NCBI RefSeq assembly: GCF_006442975.2
Contig: NZ_CP083954.1
Location: forward strand, 1,557,501-1,621,500
Length of the DNA: 64,000 nucleotides
Direction: 5' to 3'
Source: Mesorhizobium sp. B2-1-1
GTDB taxonomy: Bacteria; Pseudomonadota; Alphaproteobacteria; Rhizobiales; Rhizobiaceae
Part shown: positions 29,657-37,959 of the stretch, piece after piece
Numbering within the stretch: the stretch's first letter is position 1
How the letters are laid out: each line of letters begins with the position of its first letter
Program-made: the position numbers and the translations under genes
Notes under the pieces: model-generated
The model's input: the letters and a program-made list of their open reading frames with translations, nothing else
The model's database searches: none
Told to the model about the DNA's origin: nothing

Positions 29657-30592
29657 TCAGAAGCCAAGCATAGAAGTCAATGCTTTTCGGAGTGATGCCT
29701 GCCGCATATACTTCGTGATAGAGTGTCTCCAAGCGCCATCATTGCGGACCGCAATGTCGGAAACAACCTTGATACCATCTTTAAGGAAATCATTGGCTAT
29801 AAATGGATCAAATCCAGCAACAACATCCAATCTGTCAAATATGTTAACCCAATCACCTCTCAATTTTAGAGGATATCCCATTGCCCTAGACCACTCGGGA
29901 GCGAGCTTATCCTGAATTTCGTCAAGGCCGAGCGGGCTTCCGATAGTAATTAGCCCGTCAACGGGAGGGCACTCAGGAACCCGCATTAGGCAGTCATATG
30001 CTATAACGGTACCCATGCTGTGGCTGACAACATAATGGCGCTCGCCATTCGGAGCGGCAGCAAGAGCTGAGACAAAGCGTGAGCGTATCTCCTGCTGAAC
30101 GTGGAACCGGCTTCCTGGCCTGCATTCAAAGTCCGCATCAAATAGGTAATGGTGAACGTCTCTGAGATAGGTTTCCAAAAATTTTGCCTTTAACCCCCAG
30201 GGTAACGGCACCCGTTCCAAGCTTACACCGTCGAGCATGCGGTTCTCAGGAACGGCTTCGGCAGCTTCAGCGGCTGCGAGGAGGCCTCCGGTTTTCGCCG
30301 CGATCATAGCTAAGAAAAGCGCCTCGCTAGGGGTCTCTGTCCCAGGGACTAAGGCTGATGATGATGCATCCACATCTGAGGGAACTAGTTCTCCGACGCT
30401 CTCATAGGCAGCGACGTTTGCGTCCGGTTCCGGATACATTACATCCGCCCAGTAAACCATTGACGTGGACACTCCCTCGGCTCCTAGATCCAACCCGTCG
30501 AGGCCGGAACCTAGCGCGTTCCGCCAAATATTAAGCAGGGGATCGGGTGCCGGTTTGTTGCCAATCCCGTGAATGAACGTAACATGGGGCAT
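29657..30592 (-). CDS. Alpha/beta hydrolase (lipase/esterase-like)
   Basis: A 311-residue protein starting at MPHVTFIHGIGNK, which is the first strand and oxyanion loop (HGIGN) of an alpha/beta hydrolase. The nucleophile elbow is SHSMGT (within ERHYVVSHSMGTVIAYD), and a later Asp (FDRLDVVAGFDP) and the RHSITKY histidine fit the triad. There is no signal peptide. The next gene, the TPR-trypsin protease, begins 23 bases downstream, so the two are one operon. Intracellular lipases or esterases are known effectors in several anti-phage systems, so a membrane-lipid or ester target is plausible but unproven. Confidence 0.75.
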   Translation of the reverse strand: MPHVTFIHGIGNKPAPDPLLNIWRNALGSGLDGLDLGAEGVSTSMVYWADVMYPEPDANVAAYESVGELVPSDVDASSSALVPGTETPSEALFLAMIAAKTGGLLAAAEAAEAVPENRMLDGVSLERVPLPWGLKAKFLETYLRDVHHYLFDADFECRPGSRFHVQQEIRSRFVSALAAAPNGERHYVVSHSMGTVIAYDCLMRVPECPPVDGLITIGSPLGLDEIQDKLAPEWSRAMGYPLKLRGDWVNIFDRLDVVAGFDPFIANDFLKDGIKVVSDIAVRNDGAWRHSITKYMRQASLRKALTSMLGF

Positions 30593-30735
30593 GAGTTTGT
30601 TCTCGCTGCTGAAAAGAATCCTGCACAGGGGTGTCGATCCTGGCGTCAAGAAAGCATCGAATATGCTTCGCTGCCAAAACTATATCTATGGTGTTAAATT
30701 GCCTGTTCGGGCAGGCCATAGCAAGCGGTCAATCA

Positions 30736-31431
30736 ATGGATAGAGTTTTTATCGCTCACTCGTTTTCTGATGCCGACCGTCCTCTGGTCCAACGCCTCGG
30801 CGACATCGTCCATGCTTTTGGCGCAACCCCGGTGACGGGACGCCGCCTTGGCGGGGCAGTGCTGACGCAAGAGATCAAATCAAGAATATCAGATGCCGAT
30901 GCCCTTATCGCGCTCTGTACTTATCGCGAGGACAAGAGTGGCTGGCCTACGCACCCGTGGGTATTGGCTGAGTTTGGCTTCGCTCTTGAACTAAATAAGC
31001 CTTGCATTGCCTTGGTCGATAGCCGAGTTGCATGGGACAAGACGCCCTACCCAGATCGTGAATACATACCGTTCGATGCGGGAGCGCCATACCTGGCCTT
31101 GTTGGATATGGTTGAGCATCTAGGTGTTTGGAGGGCCGACGCGGGCGCACCGATCCAACTGCTGATTGATGATGAGGAAATTATTCGGGCGTTCCTTACA
31201 AATCGGAGGAGTTTTCAGGTGCGATACCGTTGTGGCCGTGAAGCCCGCTTCTCCCAATTCAGAGACACAGACCGTGTTATGTTAGATGCAGGAGGCTTGG
31301 TAATCACACTGCCAACAGTTCCGAGCAGGGATCATCACGTGGAAGTCGAGATATCTGCCGACCGAGCGCAGTGGATATGCGCCGTATCGCGTCAATACAT
31401 TTCGGTCAAACTCGAAAGGGTCAATTCGTGA
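30736..31431 (+). CDS. TIR-like domain protein, operon partner of pYEATS-TIR
   Basis: A 231-residue protein. Residues ~1-125 form a TIR-like Rossmannoid: MDRVFIAHSFSDADRPLVQR, AFGATPVTGRRLGG, SDADALIALCTYRED, and HPWVLAEFGFALELNKPCIAL, where the glutamate matches the catalytic position. Residues ~150-231 are a second beta-rich domain without a clear match. The stop overlaps the GTG start of the next gene (GTGA), so the two products are made together. It is divergent from the hydrolase/protease operon across 143 bases, a likely shared promoter region. Nucleotide hydrolysis or signalling is inferred from the fold. Confidence 0.75.
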   Translation: MDRVFIAHSFSDADRPLVQRLGDIVHAFGATPVTGRRLGGAVLTQEIKSRISDADALIALCTYREDKSGWPTHPWVLAEFGFALELNKPCIALVDSRVAWDKTPYPDREYIPFDAGAPYLALLDMVEHLGVWRADAGAPIQLLIDDEEIIRAFLTNRRSFQVRYRCGREARFSQFRDTDRVMLDAGGLVITLPTVPSRDHHVEVEISADRAQWICAVSRQYISVKLERVNS

Positions 31432-32138
31432 CTTACCGCATTGAGCAGGCCGTGGCAGTCGAGCCCGAGTACCCGGATGATCGTTGGCGCTGGCGGGTAT
31501 GGATTGATGCATCATCAGAAGAACTCGACCGAATTGAGATGGTCCGATACGAGTTGCACCCGACATTTCCGGAACCCGTTCGGACAGTGCGGGATCGTTC
31601 CAGTAAGTTCTCATTGGCGTCTTCGGGGTGGGGTGAGTTTCTGCTTCACGCTTCGATCAAGTTCAAAACTAGCGGGGATGATTTGCGACTTGCTCATTGG
31701 TTAAGATTAAGCTCCCGACCACTTGAGGGGGTAATCGCACCCAACCAACTTCGTGTTTTCATCTCCTATGCATTTTCAGATACTGAAGCAGTCGAAAAAG
31801 TTACAAACGCTCTGAGGAACAAGGGAGCAAGGGTAGTCAACGCGGTAAACTCTAGCGTTGCATCCGGAGAGGCACTACAGGACAAGCTCGATAGCTTGCA
31901 TCCGGATGTTGCATTAGTGTTCGTTGGAGAAAATTTAAGTAAGTGGCAGGCTAGAGAGGTAACCGAGCTGGTTAGAAACGATGTTGAGATAATACCGATA
32001 GTCTCGCCCCAAGCGAGTGTTGCTGGTGATAGTTTGCTCGCATCACGTGAGCCTGTGATTGCTGATTTCAGTCTGTCGCCGGAGGACACAGCCGACAGGG
32101 TGCTGAGATACATGCCTGGGATAATTGGCAAGGTTTGA
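31428..32138 (+). CDS. pYEATS-TIR fusion protein
   Basis: A 236-residue protein starting at GTG within the GTGA overlap, with AAAGGG upstream. Residues ~1-95 match the prokaryotic YEATS fold: WRWRVWIDASSEELDRIEMV, YELHPTFPEP, and SSGWGEFLLHASIKF, where LHPTFP and GWGEF are signature pieces. Residues ~105-236 are a TIR domain: LRVFISYAFSDTEAVEKVTN, PDVALVFVGENLSKWQAREV, VEIIPIVSP. Prokaryotic YEATS domains are proposed sensors or ligand binders in conflict systems. With the preceding TIR-like gene this makes a two-gene, two-TIR operon. The domain calls are good and the immune role is inferred. Confidence 0.8.
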   Translation: MTYRIEQAVAVEPEYPDDRWRWRVWIDASSEELDRIEMVRYELHPTFPEPVRTVRDRSSKFSLASSGWGEFLLHASIKFKTSGDDLRLAHWLRLSSRPLEGVIAPNQLRVFISYAFSDTEAVEKVTNALRNKGARVVNAVNSSVASGEALQDKLDSLHPDVALVFVGENLSKWQAREVTELVRNDVEIIPIVSPQASVAGDSLLASREPVIADFSLSPEDTADRVLRYMPGIIGKV

Positions 32139-32220
32139 GTCTCTTGCGAGTGGCCAGGACGGAAGGGGCAATCAGCGACTCTACTGACAATGACGTGGAT
32201 CCTTAAGTGCAGTTTTGACC

Positions 32221-32772
32221 CTAAGATGCGTTGCCAGTATGAATGTGATGGACTTCGAAACTGGCCGCCTCGGATACCTCAAGCATGTCCTGTGTGGCAT
32301 CACCTGAAGCCCTAGGATGACCGTCCCAGACCAATAGCGTGATTGGCTTCAGGCCGGATGTAATTGCAATCTCGGAAGCCTGTCTTACAATTTCTCTCGT
32401 AACCAGCGAATAGCTTTCATCGGGGTCTTTGTTCTGGAGTTCCATATTTACCACATCCTCGACGGGAGTGTTTGCCAAAACGTAGTCAAACATTTCCCCC
32501 CAATTACCGGGTCTGTCGACAACCGAGGACGTCCTAAAGGTCATTGGATCAAACGGGAGCAGAATTCTGCGGGGAATGTTATGGGCCAATGCAACTTGCA
32601 AACTAGTCAAATCCGCGCCACATGCGGCGGAGCAGACCAGCCGTTTTACCTTTAGCTGCTTAAAGGCCTTGCCGATCCGCGCTCTTACAGCGGGCAGGTT
32701 GCTCAGAGGGAATCGTCGCTCTGCCCCCACCGCGTCGATACGCCTACCAGCTAATGCCGCGACGCTTTCCAT
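32221..32772 (-). CDS. SLOG-like nucleotide-binding protein paired with a ThsB-like TIR
   Basis: A 183-residue protein starting at the ATG in TGATG, where the stop of the upstream ThsB-like gene overlaps by one base. It reads as a Rossmann-like SLOG/LOG-type domain: AGRRIDAVGAERR, KRLVCSAACGADLTSLQVAL, PRRILLPFDPMTFRTSSVVD, and a late strand LKPITLLVWDGHPRASGD. The GAD and LPF motifs fit families that bind ADP-ribose-type nucleotides. In Thoeris the SLOG domain of ThsA binds the TIR product, but no SIR2 domain is present here. It may be a receptor lacking its usual effector, or the effector itself. Confidence 0.6.
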   Translation of the reverse strand: MESVAALAGRRIDAVGAERRFPLSNLPAVRARIGKAFKQLKVKRLVCSAACGADLTSLQVALAHNIPRRILLPFDPMTFRTSSVVDRPGNWGEMFDYVLANTPVEDVVNMELQNKDPDESYSLVTREIVRQASEIAITSGLKPITLLVWDGHPRASGDATQDMLEVSEAASFEVHHIHTGNAS

Positions 32773-33188
32773 CAATAGCGATTAGTCGCGCTGCGGAGTG
32801 CTTCGACGATTCGATCTCGTTCAAAGCTTGTTGCCCAAGATGTCCCAACACCCAGGAGACCGGAGGGCGTCGTATTTGACTTTCCTAGTTTTACAGCAGC
32901 GAGCTTCAATTTGGTGTCGTCCATTTTCGCCCGTTCGATCTCCCATTCCATCCAAGAGCTATTGGCGCTCTTCTCCCCAACAAGGACGAGCAAGTGCGTT
33001 GCCTCTTTCATCTTTTTTACAAGCGCAGCTTTAATGACAGGGGCGTCGCTGCTGTTGATGGCTACGTCAGGGCCGCGGCTATCAAAATCAAAATCAAACT
33101 CCGGATTGGCATCCCATGCCTGCAGGAGCCGCTTGTAGTGCACGTCTTCCGAATGGTCATAGCTTACAAATGTTTTCGTCTTACCCAT
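32772..33188 (-). CDS. ThsB-like TIR protein paired with SLOG
   Basis: A 138-residue protein starting at MGKTKTFVSYDHSED with AGAGGACG upstream; a longer frame adds unlikely sequence. The layout follows ThsB/DUF1863: TFVSYDHSEDVHYKRLLQAW, FDFDFDSRGPDVAI, VKKMKEATHLLVLVGEKS, SSWMEWEIERAK with the WE glutamate. The first gene of a two-gene operon with the SLOG-like protein (TGATG junction). Together they resemble a Thoeris signal-maker and signal-binder split away from the SIR2 NADase. The sequence differs strongly from the other ThsB-like protein at 27359-27856, so recent duplication is unlikely. Confidence 0.75.
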   Translation of the reverse strand: MGKTKTFVSYDHSEDVHYKRLLQAWDANPEFDFDFDSRGPDVAINSSDAPVIKAALVKKMKEATHLLVLVGEKSANSSWMEWEIERAKMDDTKLKLAAVKLGKSNTTPSGLLGVGTSWATSFERDRIVEALRSATNRY

Positions 33189-33439
33189 CTTGCGTCCTCT
33201 AGAATTGAGAAGTTTATGTCTTTTGTCCCAGTATCGCGTATATTTTACCACCTAAGTTTTGAATCAAGCATTTCAAATATCAAGCTTGGGGACGGCAACC
33301 ATCTTCCCCTAGCCGCCGCCCGACCATCTCGGAGGGCCTTCAAGGCGAACCTTTGAGCCAATCGCCTACGCGAACAGGAGGTCAAAAGAATTTGACTCGG
33401 CAAGTCGTGTCTTGGCGTTGAACGTGTCGGTCCCGCAAC

Positions 33440-33870
33440 CGATAGCATGCCTCCCACCTCTGATGCCAGCTAGGCGGTCTCAAATGGGGGCTCAAAGCAG
33501 ACTCACGAAGGAAGCGCGCGCCGCGATATCGGCACAACGCAACAAGTCCGACGCCGCCGACGCGCTCGGGATCGCTCACCATGCGCATCGACTGGTTCCG
33601 CAGCGCCCATGTGAGGAGCGCGGGCTGCTACAGGCCGTGGCTGCTGCCGACGCAGAGGAGGCGCAAGTTCCTGGACTCGACAACACCATCCGCCACTCGC
33701 TGAAGGCACTCGGCAACCTTCTCAAGCGCACCGGCACACGTCGGCTTTGCTGCGGCGATGCGCGAAGTGATGTCCGGCGATCCGCTGCCCGAGGAGCTGA
33801 TGGAGGCGATGCTGTAGGCCCGCGGCTACCGAAAACTGCGCGAGCTTTTGGCCTGTGCCGCAGCCGGGAC
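33440..33870 (+). pseudogene. Decayed IS110-family transposase fragment
   Basis: The plus strand shows IS110-type pieces in shifting frames: ISAQRNKSDAADALGIAHH, then after a frameshift MRIDWFRSAHVRS and RRKFLDSTTPS, which correspond to the DEDD-domain stretch AMRNKTDAADALGIA...WFR. Stops and shifts prevent any full product. No clear ends were found. Confidence 0.6.
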
Positions 33871-33919
33871 GTTGTGATGGAGCCGCCTGGCCGCAGCACT
33901 CGGCCATCCCTCAAGGCCA

Positions 33920-34752
33920 AACTTGGTCCAACTCGCAGGCTTCGCCAGTACGGCGCGCGCACCGACGATGAAGAGCGGGCGCATATACCTTTTGCCGCGC
34001 TTGCTAGCCCACCAAGAACCGTTCTATCGCCGGTGGAGAGCCGCTTCGGCACCAGTCCGAGCCAGGCGCCAAAGTCGCGTCCCTTCGAAAACGCGGTGCC
34101 ATAGCCGATCGTCGCAATCGTCGCGCTCGCGGTCAAAGGCCGATCCCTGGAACGCTCATCAGCCGTTGGCAGCTTTCGTCTTGATGCGCGAGCGCCTGGA
34201 TTTCACCCGTGACTGCATCGACCCGATCGTCCAGCCCACGCCAGTCCTGCGCCAATCCCTCGACAAGACGGCCCATGCGCGGCGAAAGCACGTCGGTGCG
34301 CTCAGCCAGCACAGGTGGCAGCATCTCGCGCAGTCTCTCAGGCCTTCGCAGGGCGATAACCCCGCACTCGAGAAGAAGGCCGCGGAGCTGATTGATGACC
34401 GTGTTGCGTTGGCCGACGAGGCTGCTGCGAATTCGTTACGCGATCGCTTCGGCGTCGCGGTAGCCGTTCTTTTGCCCTTTCCGGAACGGCTTGACGTACT
34501 GTCCCGGGATCAGCAGAACGTCATGCCGAATGCCCTCAGTCGACGGCCAATGTGATGCGCGCCTGCACAAGCTTCAACGCCCACAAGTCAAGGCCGAAGG
34601 TTGGCAATATGGCCTTCCAATCGTCCACGTGACAGTTTCTGCCGAAAGCTTATTTTCCCACGCGCGTCCATCCCGATGAGATGAAAGCTGCTTTTGCCGA
34701 GATCCATACCGATCGTGGCGATACTATCGCGATGCCCAACGGTTTCTATCAT
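33920..34752 (-). pseudogene. Decayed IS110-family transposase
   Basis: Reading down from an ATG at 34752, the minus strand gives IS110 elements in several frames: MDLGKSSFHLIGMDARGK, then PGQYVKPFRKGQKNGYRDAE, then RLVEGLAQDWRGLDDRV, QRLMSVPGIGL and FSKGRDFGAWLGLVP. These follow the order of an IS110 transposase but are broken by frameshifts and stops. It converges with the other IS110 fragment at 33440-33870, so two separate copies decayed here. Confidence 0.7.
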
Positions 34753-35915
34753 GGCGTGCTCCTTTTGCGTTTGCGCTTCTACAGCATGGCCGTCGCGCCG
34801 TCGGAGCGCGGCCGGCCCATACCATTATCTGGACCGACGGCACGTTCTACCTCGGTGATGCGGCCGTGGGTGAGGGCGACGCCGCATGGCGCGCGCATGG
34901 CAAGGCCCGCAAGCTTCTGGGTGCACATCGATGAGCCGTGTGGCGGCGGTTTAAATGCATTACATCCGCACGCAGACGGACGTGAATAGAACAACGAGAT
35001 CCGCTCCGGCGGATGAGGACCGATGCAGACCAGGAACGACGGAACGCAAATTATCCTGCCTGCGGCCGCGCCGGCGACACACGGCCGGACCGCGCCGGAT
35101 TGCCTGTGACGATGCTCCGTCAGTCCGATGGAAAAGTGCGCCACGACGGTTCCAGTGCTGCCTTCATGCAGCCGGTAGACCCCGTCGCAGAGCGCGGAAG
35201 ACTGCACGGCGCATCGGAACTCGACGCAAGAGTACGGGATCGTGGTTTAGAGCATAGAATAGTGTATTATCGTAGTTTGGAAGAGGAACGACGATGGAGA
35301 GAAAGTCGCGGAAAATACGACCGATTAAGACGGCAGGATAAAAGGGCGCACATTGCGCGACGATCGGTTGGTTGTTTTTGCTTGGATTTTTTGCGTCCTC
35401 GGCACATTGCGAGGTTTCGCCGCAATGTGCACTCCAATGCTAAACAATTGTACCATCTAGACAATCTACAATGTGCTTGTCTCGCGGCGGTCTTCCGTGG
35501 GCATCGCGCGCCCTGCGCAGCAACCGCCAAGGAACTGGTTCGCGAGGTCTTGTTGGGCTCTCAATAGGGCGACTTATTTTCTGTGAAACGACCATTGCAG
35601 GGGTGCGCGAGGGCGGCCGGTATCTTCGTGAGACTGACTATCAGCTGGTCGAAATGATCGTTCGTGTGGCCCCGATTTGGGGGCTGTTAATCGCCTTCGA
35701 CGTTCGAGAAGCGTGATGCTCCAGCGCTGGTTCAACCCTCCCGTTTATGTCAAGACTGACCGCCTGGGACTCCGCCTGGTATAGACCGGGTAGATGCCGC
35801 CGACCACATCATCGCAGTTTTTGCCGGGGACTGACTTAGGTTAATGACTTCTTTCCGGAAGCGAGTCATTTCTCGTTTACCTGCTACAGCAGCTTTTCTA
35901 GCTAGGGAGCGATCT
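34753..35915. other. Gene-poor stretch between IS110 debris and small stress genes
   Basis: About 1.16 kb with no intact gene I can support. Frames on both strands lack ribosome sites or recognisable content. A fragment reading GTFYLGDAAVGEGDAAWRAH (near 34835-34895) looks like coding debris. The segment holds the 10-base inverted repeats described separately. Confidence 0.45.
35402..35430. repeat. Inverted repeat GCACATTGCG / CGCAATGTGC
   Basis: A perfect 10-base inverted repeat (35402-35411 and 35421-35430) with a 9-base spacer. The same ten bases occur once more upstream (35348-35357), and an 8-base partial copy CAATGTGC lies downstream (35469-35476). The set has no T-run, so it is not a normal terminator and may be an operator cluster or the remains of a mobile element end. 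Confidence 0.6.
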
Positions 35916-36149
35916 ATGAGTTCCGCATTGAACGTCTCACCTGTCTTTTCGCGTTTTCACAACGCCGTCAATCGCAGTCTCAAGCACTGCCGCGTAAACC
36001 AATCTCCAATCCGAGTCAGCCGTCTCGTATCTGAAGTCAAGACTGCGGTCGGCCCGTGCCGATTAACCGACATGGAGATCGAGGCGATGGTGTGCGACTA
36101 CGCTATTTTGCGCGGGATCAATCTCCATTTCGATGGGCTTAAGAGTTGA
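35916..36149 (+). CDS. Small hypothetical protein
   Basis: A 77-residue protein with AGGGAG six bases before its ATG. It is hydrophilic and basic, with segments such as SRFHNAVNRSLKHCR and LTDMEIEAMVCDYAIL, and no signal or membrane helix. I do not recognise the family. It opens a run of small genes (DUF6894, Crp/Fnr, short hypotheticals) of the type common on rhizobial accessory replicons. Confidence 0.6.
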   Translation: MSSALNVSPVFSRFHNAVNRSLKHCRVNQSPIRVSRLVSEVKTAVGPCRLTDMEIEAMVCDYAILRGINLHFDGLKS

Positions 36150-36287
36150 GTTTCAGGCCCCATGAAAGGGGATTAGCTCGCGCGATGAACCAGAAAGTTC
36201 GGGATCTGTTCGGATGTCCAGCTGCCTACTCGCGCCGCGGTAAAAGCAGAACAGTGAACTTTTCGCGGACTGCAAAGTTAGGAGCCC

Positions 36288-36527
36288 ATGGACCGCTTCT
36301 TCATCGATCTCGTCGACAACGGCGAATTGTCCCCTGACCGTGAAGGGACCGAGCTTGCCAGCTTGGAAGCCGCTGAAGATGAGGCGTCAAGGGCGCTGCT
36401 TGAGATAGCAAAAGATCAAATGCCCGACGGAACTCTCCGGGAAGTCGCCTTCCATGTGCATGACGATGCTAGCAACCCACTGTTTGTGGTAAAGGTGACA
36501 TTTGAGCTATCACGGACCCGCCGGTGA
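36288..36527 (+). CDS. DUF6894 family small protein
   Basis: A 79-residue protein with AGGAG before its ATG. The pattern MDRFFIDLVDNGEL, then DREGTELASLEAAEDEA and REVAFHVHDDASNPLFVVKV is the DUF6894 plan of an N-terminal strand pair, a helix and a C-terminal strand pair. The biochemical role of the family is unknown. A divergent relative lies 68 bases downstream on the opposite strand (36595-36840). Confidence 0.8.
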   Translation: MDRFFIDLVDNGELSPDREGTELASLEAAEDEASRALLEIAKDQMPDGTLREVAFHVHDDASNPLFVVKVTFELSRTRR

Positions 36528-36594
36528 AGAACGGGCAACAACCTGACGACTTCCTTGATCCAAACGTGCCAGCAGCCAGTCGCTGCACTGGCCG

Positions 36595-36840
36595 CTAACC
36601 CCGCTGTCTGCTCAGCTTCAGCTGAAGGGTGAGGCTCAAGCTCAACAGCCTTTCACCAGCCTCATCCCGGACGTGGATGGATAGTTGCTGGCTTTGGACT
36701 CCCTCTTGGAATTCTCTCGCCAAATCTTTTAGCCCTTCTATGCCCTCACGACATGCTCCCTCGATGCCATCGCATTCGATTCCCACCTCGTCTTTCACGA
36801 GCTCGTCACGGTCGCCGCTGTCAAAGAAATATCGCGCCAT
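36595..36840 (-). CDS. DUF6894 family small protein
   Basis: An 81-residue protein starting MARYFFDSGDRDELVKDEVG with GAGGTG upstream. It follows the same plan as 36288-36527 (FFD near the start, an acidic turn, a helix, then LSIHVRDEAGERLLSLSL), but with low identity, so it is an old paralogue rather than a fresh copy. It lies 25 bases after the stop side of the Crp/Fnr regulator gene and is transcribed in the same direction, so it may be its downstream operon partner. Confidence 0.8.
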   Translation of the reverse strand: MARYFFDSGDRDELVKDEVGIECDGIEGACREGIEGLKDLAREFQEGVQSQQLSIHVRDEAGERLLSLSLTLQLKLSRQRG

Positions 36841-36865
36841 GGGACACCTCTATTGCCACAACGCT

Positions 36866-37594
36866 TCAGCGGGCCTTTTGGTGCAGATAGGTAGAGTCGA
36901 AATCACCAGCGCGGATGAGCCCTGCCCAGTCGGTTGCATGAAAACGGGAACCGGCGGTGGAGATCAGACCGTCGCGTCTAAGTTCCTGGAGCACCCGGTT
37001 CACATGCACGGTGGAAAGGCCAAGCGCATCGCCAAGTGCGGCCTGCGTTATCGGAAGATGGGCCACATGATCTTCAATGCGGCCTACGGCGCGCAGACGG
37101 ACAATGAGTTCGCAAAAGATGTGAGCCATCCGAGCATAAGCATCGCGCCTTCCGACATTGGTGACCCACTCTCGATAAATCGCGGCGTCGATTACCGTCG
37201 AGCGCCAAAACACGGTCGTGATCGAAGGCTGCCGGTCACACATGGCACGAAGAGCGTCATGCCGCATGAAACCAACCCAGGCGGGGGTGAGAGCTGTAAA
37301 GGTGCAATCCATCACCGATAGATGCAAACCATGGAGGTCGGGAATGTCGCCCGGAACAAAAAAGGAGGAGATCTGACGTTTGCCGTCACCTGTCATTTTG
37401 GTAGAGCCTACCAGGCCATCCAGAACGACGAAGGAAAGGGTCGGGCGGTCGCCCTCGTTCAGAATGTCTTCACTGGCCTGAAATTGCTTTTCCTGAATTG
37501 CGACGTTTTCCAAGATCGCAATGTCCGATGGCCCGAGGTTAGAGATCGTCTGCAGCTTACGGATCAAAATGTTCGAGGAAGGATTCTGTGCCAT
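36866..37594 (-). CDS. Crp/Fnr family transcriptional regulator
   Basis: A 242-residue protein starting at MAQNPSSN; upstream codons in frame are Arg/Pro-rich and unlike coding sequence. Residues ~20-140 form the cyclic-nucleotide-binding-type beta barrel (ILNEGDRPTLSFVVLDGLVG, ISSFFVPGDIPDLHGL). Residues ~160-225 hold the winged helix (LPITQAALGDALGLSTVHVN, RVLQELRRDGLIS). There are no FNR-type clustered N-terminal cysteines, so oxygen sensing by an iron-sulfur cluster is unlikely. Members of this rhizobial subgroup often control stress genes. It is distinct from the second Crp/Fnr gene at 40306-41061. Confidence 0.85.
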   Translation of the reverse strand: MAQNPSSNILIRKLQTISNLGPSDIAILENVAIQEKQFQASEDILNEGDRPTLSFVVLDGLVGSTKMTGDGKRQISSFFVPGDIPDLHGLHLSVMDCTFTALTPAWVGFMRHDALRAMCDRQPSITTVFWRSTVIDAAIYREWVTNVGRRDAYARMAHIFCELIVRLRAVGRIEDHVAHLPITQAALGDALGLSTVHVNRVLQELRRDGLISTAGSRFHATDWAGLIRAGDFDSTYLHQKAR

Positions 37595-37682
37595 CAAGAA
37601 CCTGTTGGGGTTGGCGCCCAACTTGCAGGGGGCGCTAATGTTCCGCTGCGGCTCCGAGCGCAGACGGTACCAGCGGCCTGCA

Positions 37683-37874
37683 CTACATCCAAGAGGGCGC
37701 CCAAGAGGGCGCCGGGCTTGAAGACCTCGCACCGTTCTTAATGGTGTTCGCCTCCCTTATCAGGGACGACCAATTCGCCCCTAGGAGCGAGACCAACTCC
37801 AAGGCTTGCGCCTCGGTGAGGTCGGTTTCTTCGCAAAGCCGTTGGGCAAGGCGGCGCTCGTATTCAGAGTTCAT
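37683..37874 (-). CDS. Small hypothetical protein (NWSSLIREA family)
   Basis: A 63-residue protein with AGGAG before its ATG. The core CEETDLTEAQALELVSLLG then NWSSLIREA is shared with 39540-39734, where the matching piece is KETGIAENQAREPISFLGFN. It is mostly one helix pair with no membrane segment. The family is recurrent in rhizobia as far as I recall and has no known function. It lies just upstream of the Crp/Fnr gene on the same strand. Confidence 0.6.
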   Translation of the reverse strand: MNSEYERRLAQRLCEETDLTEAQALELVSLLGANWSSLIREANTIKNGARSSSPAPSWAPSWM

Positions 37875-37959
37875 AGGCGGCTCCTGTTATCCATCCCAAC
37901 TATAACATTTGATATAAGTTCCCCCGTATCCCTCTGATTTCGCTGAGGGCAAGCGGCCG

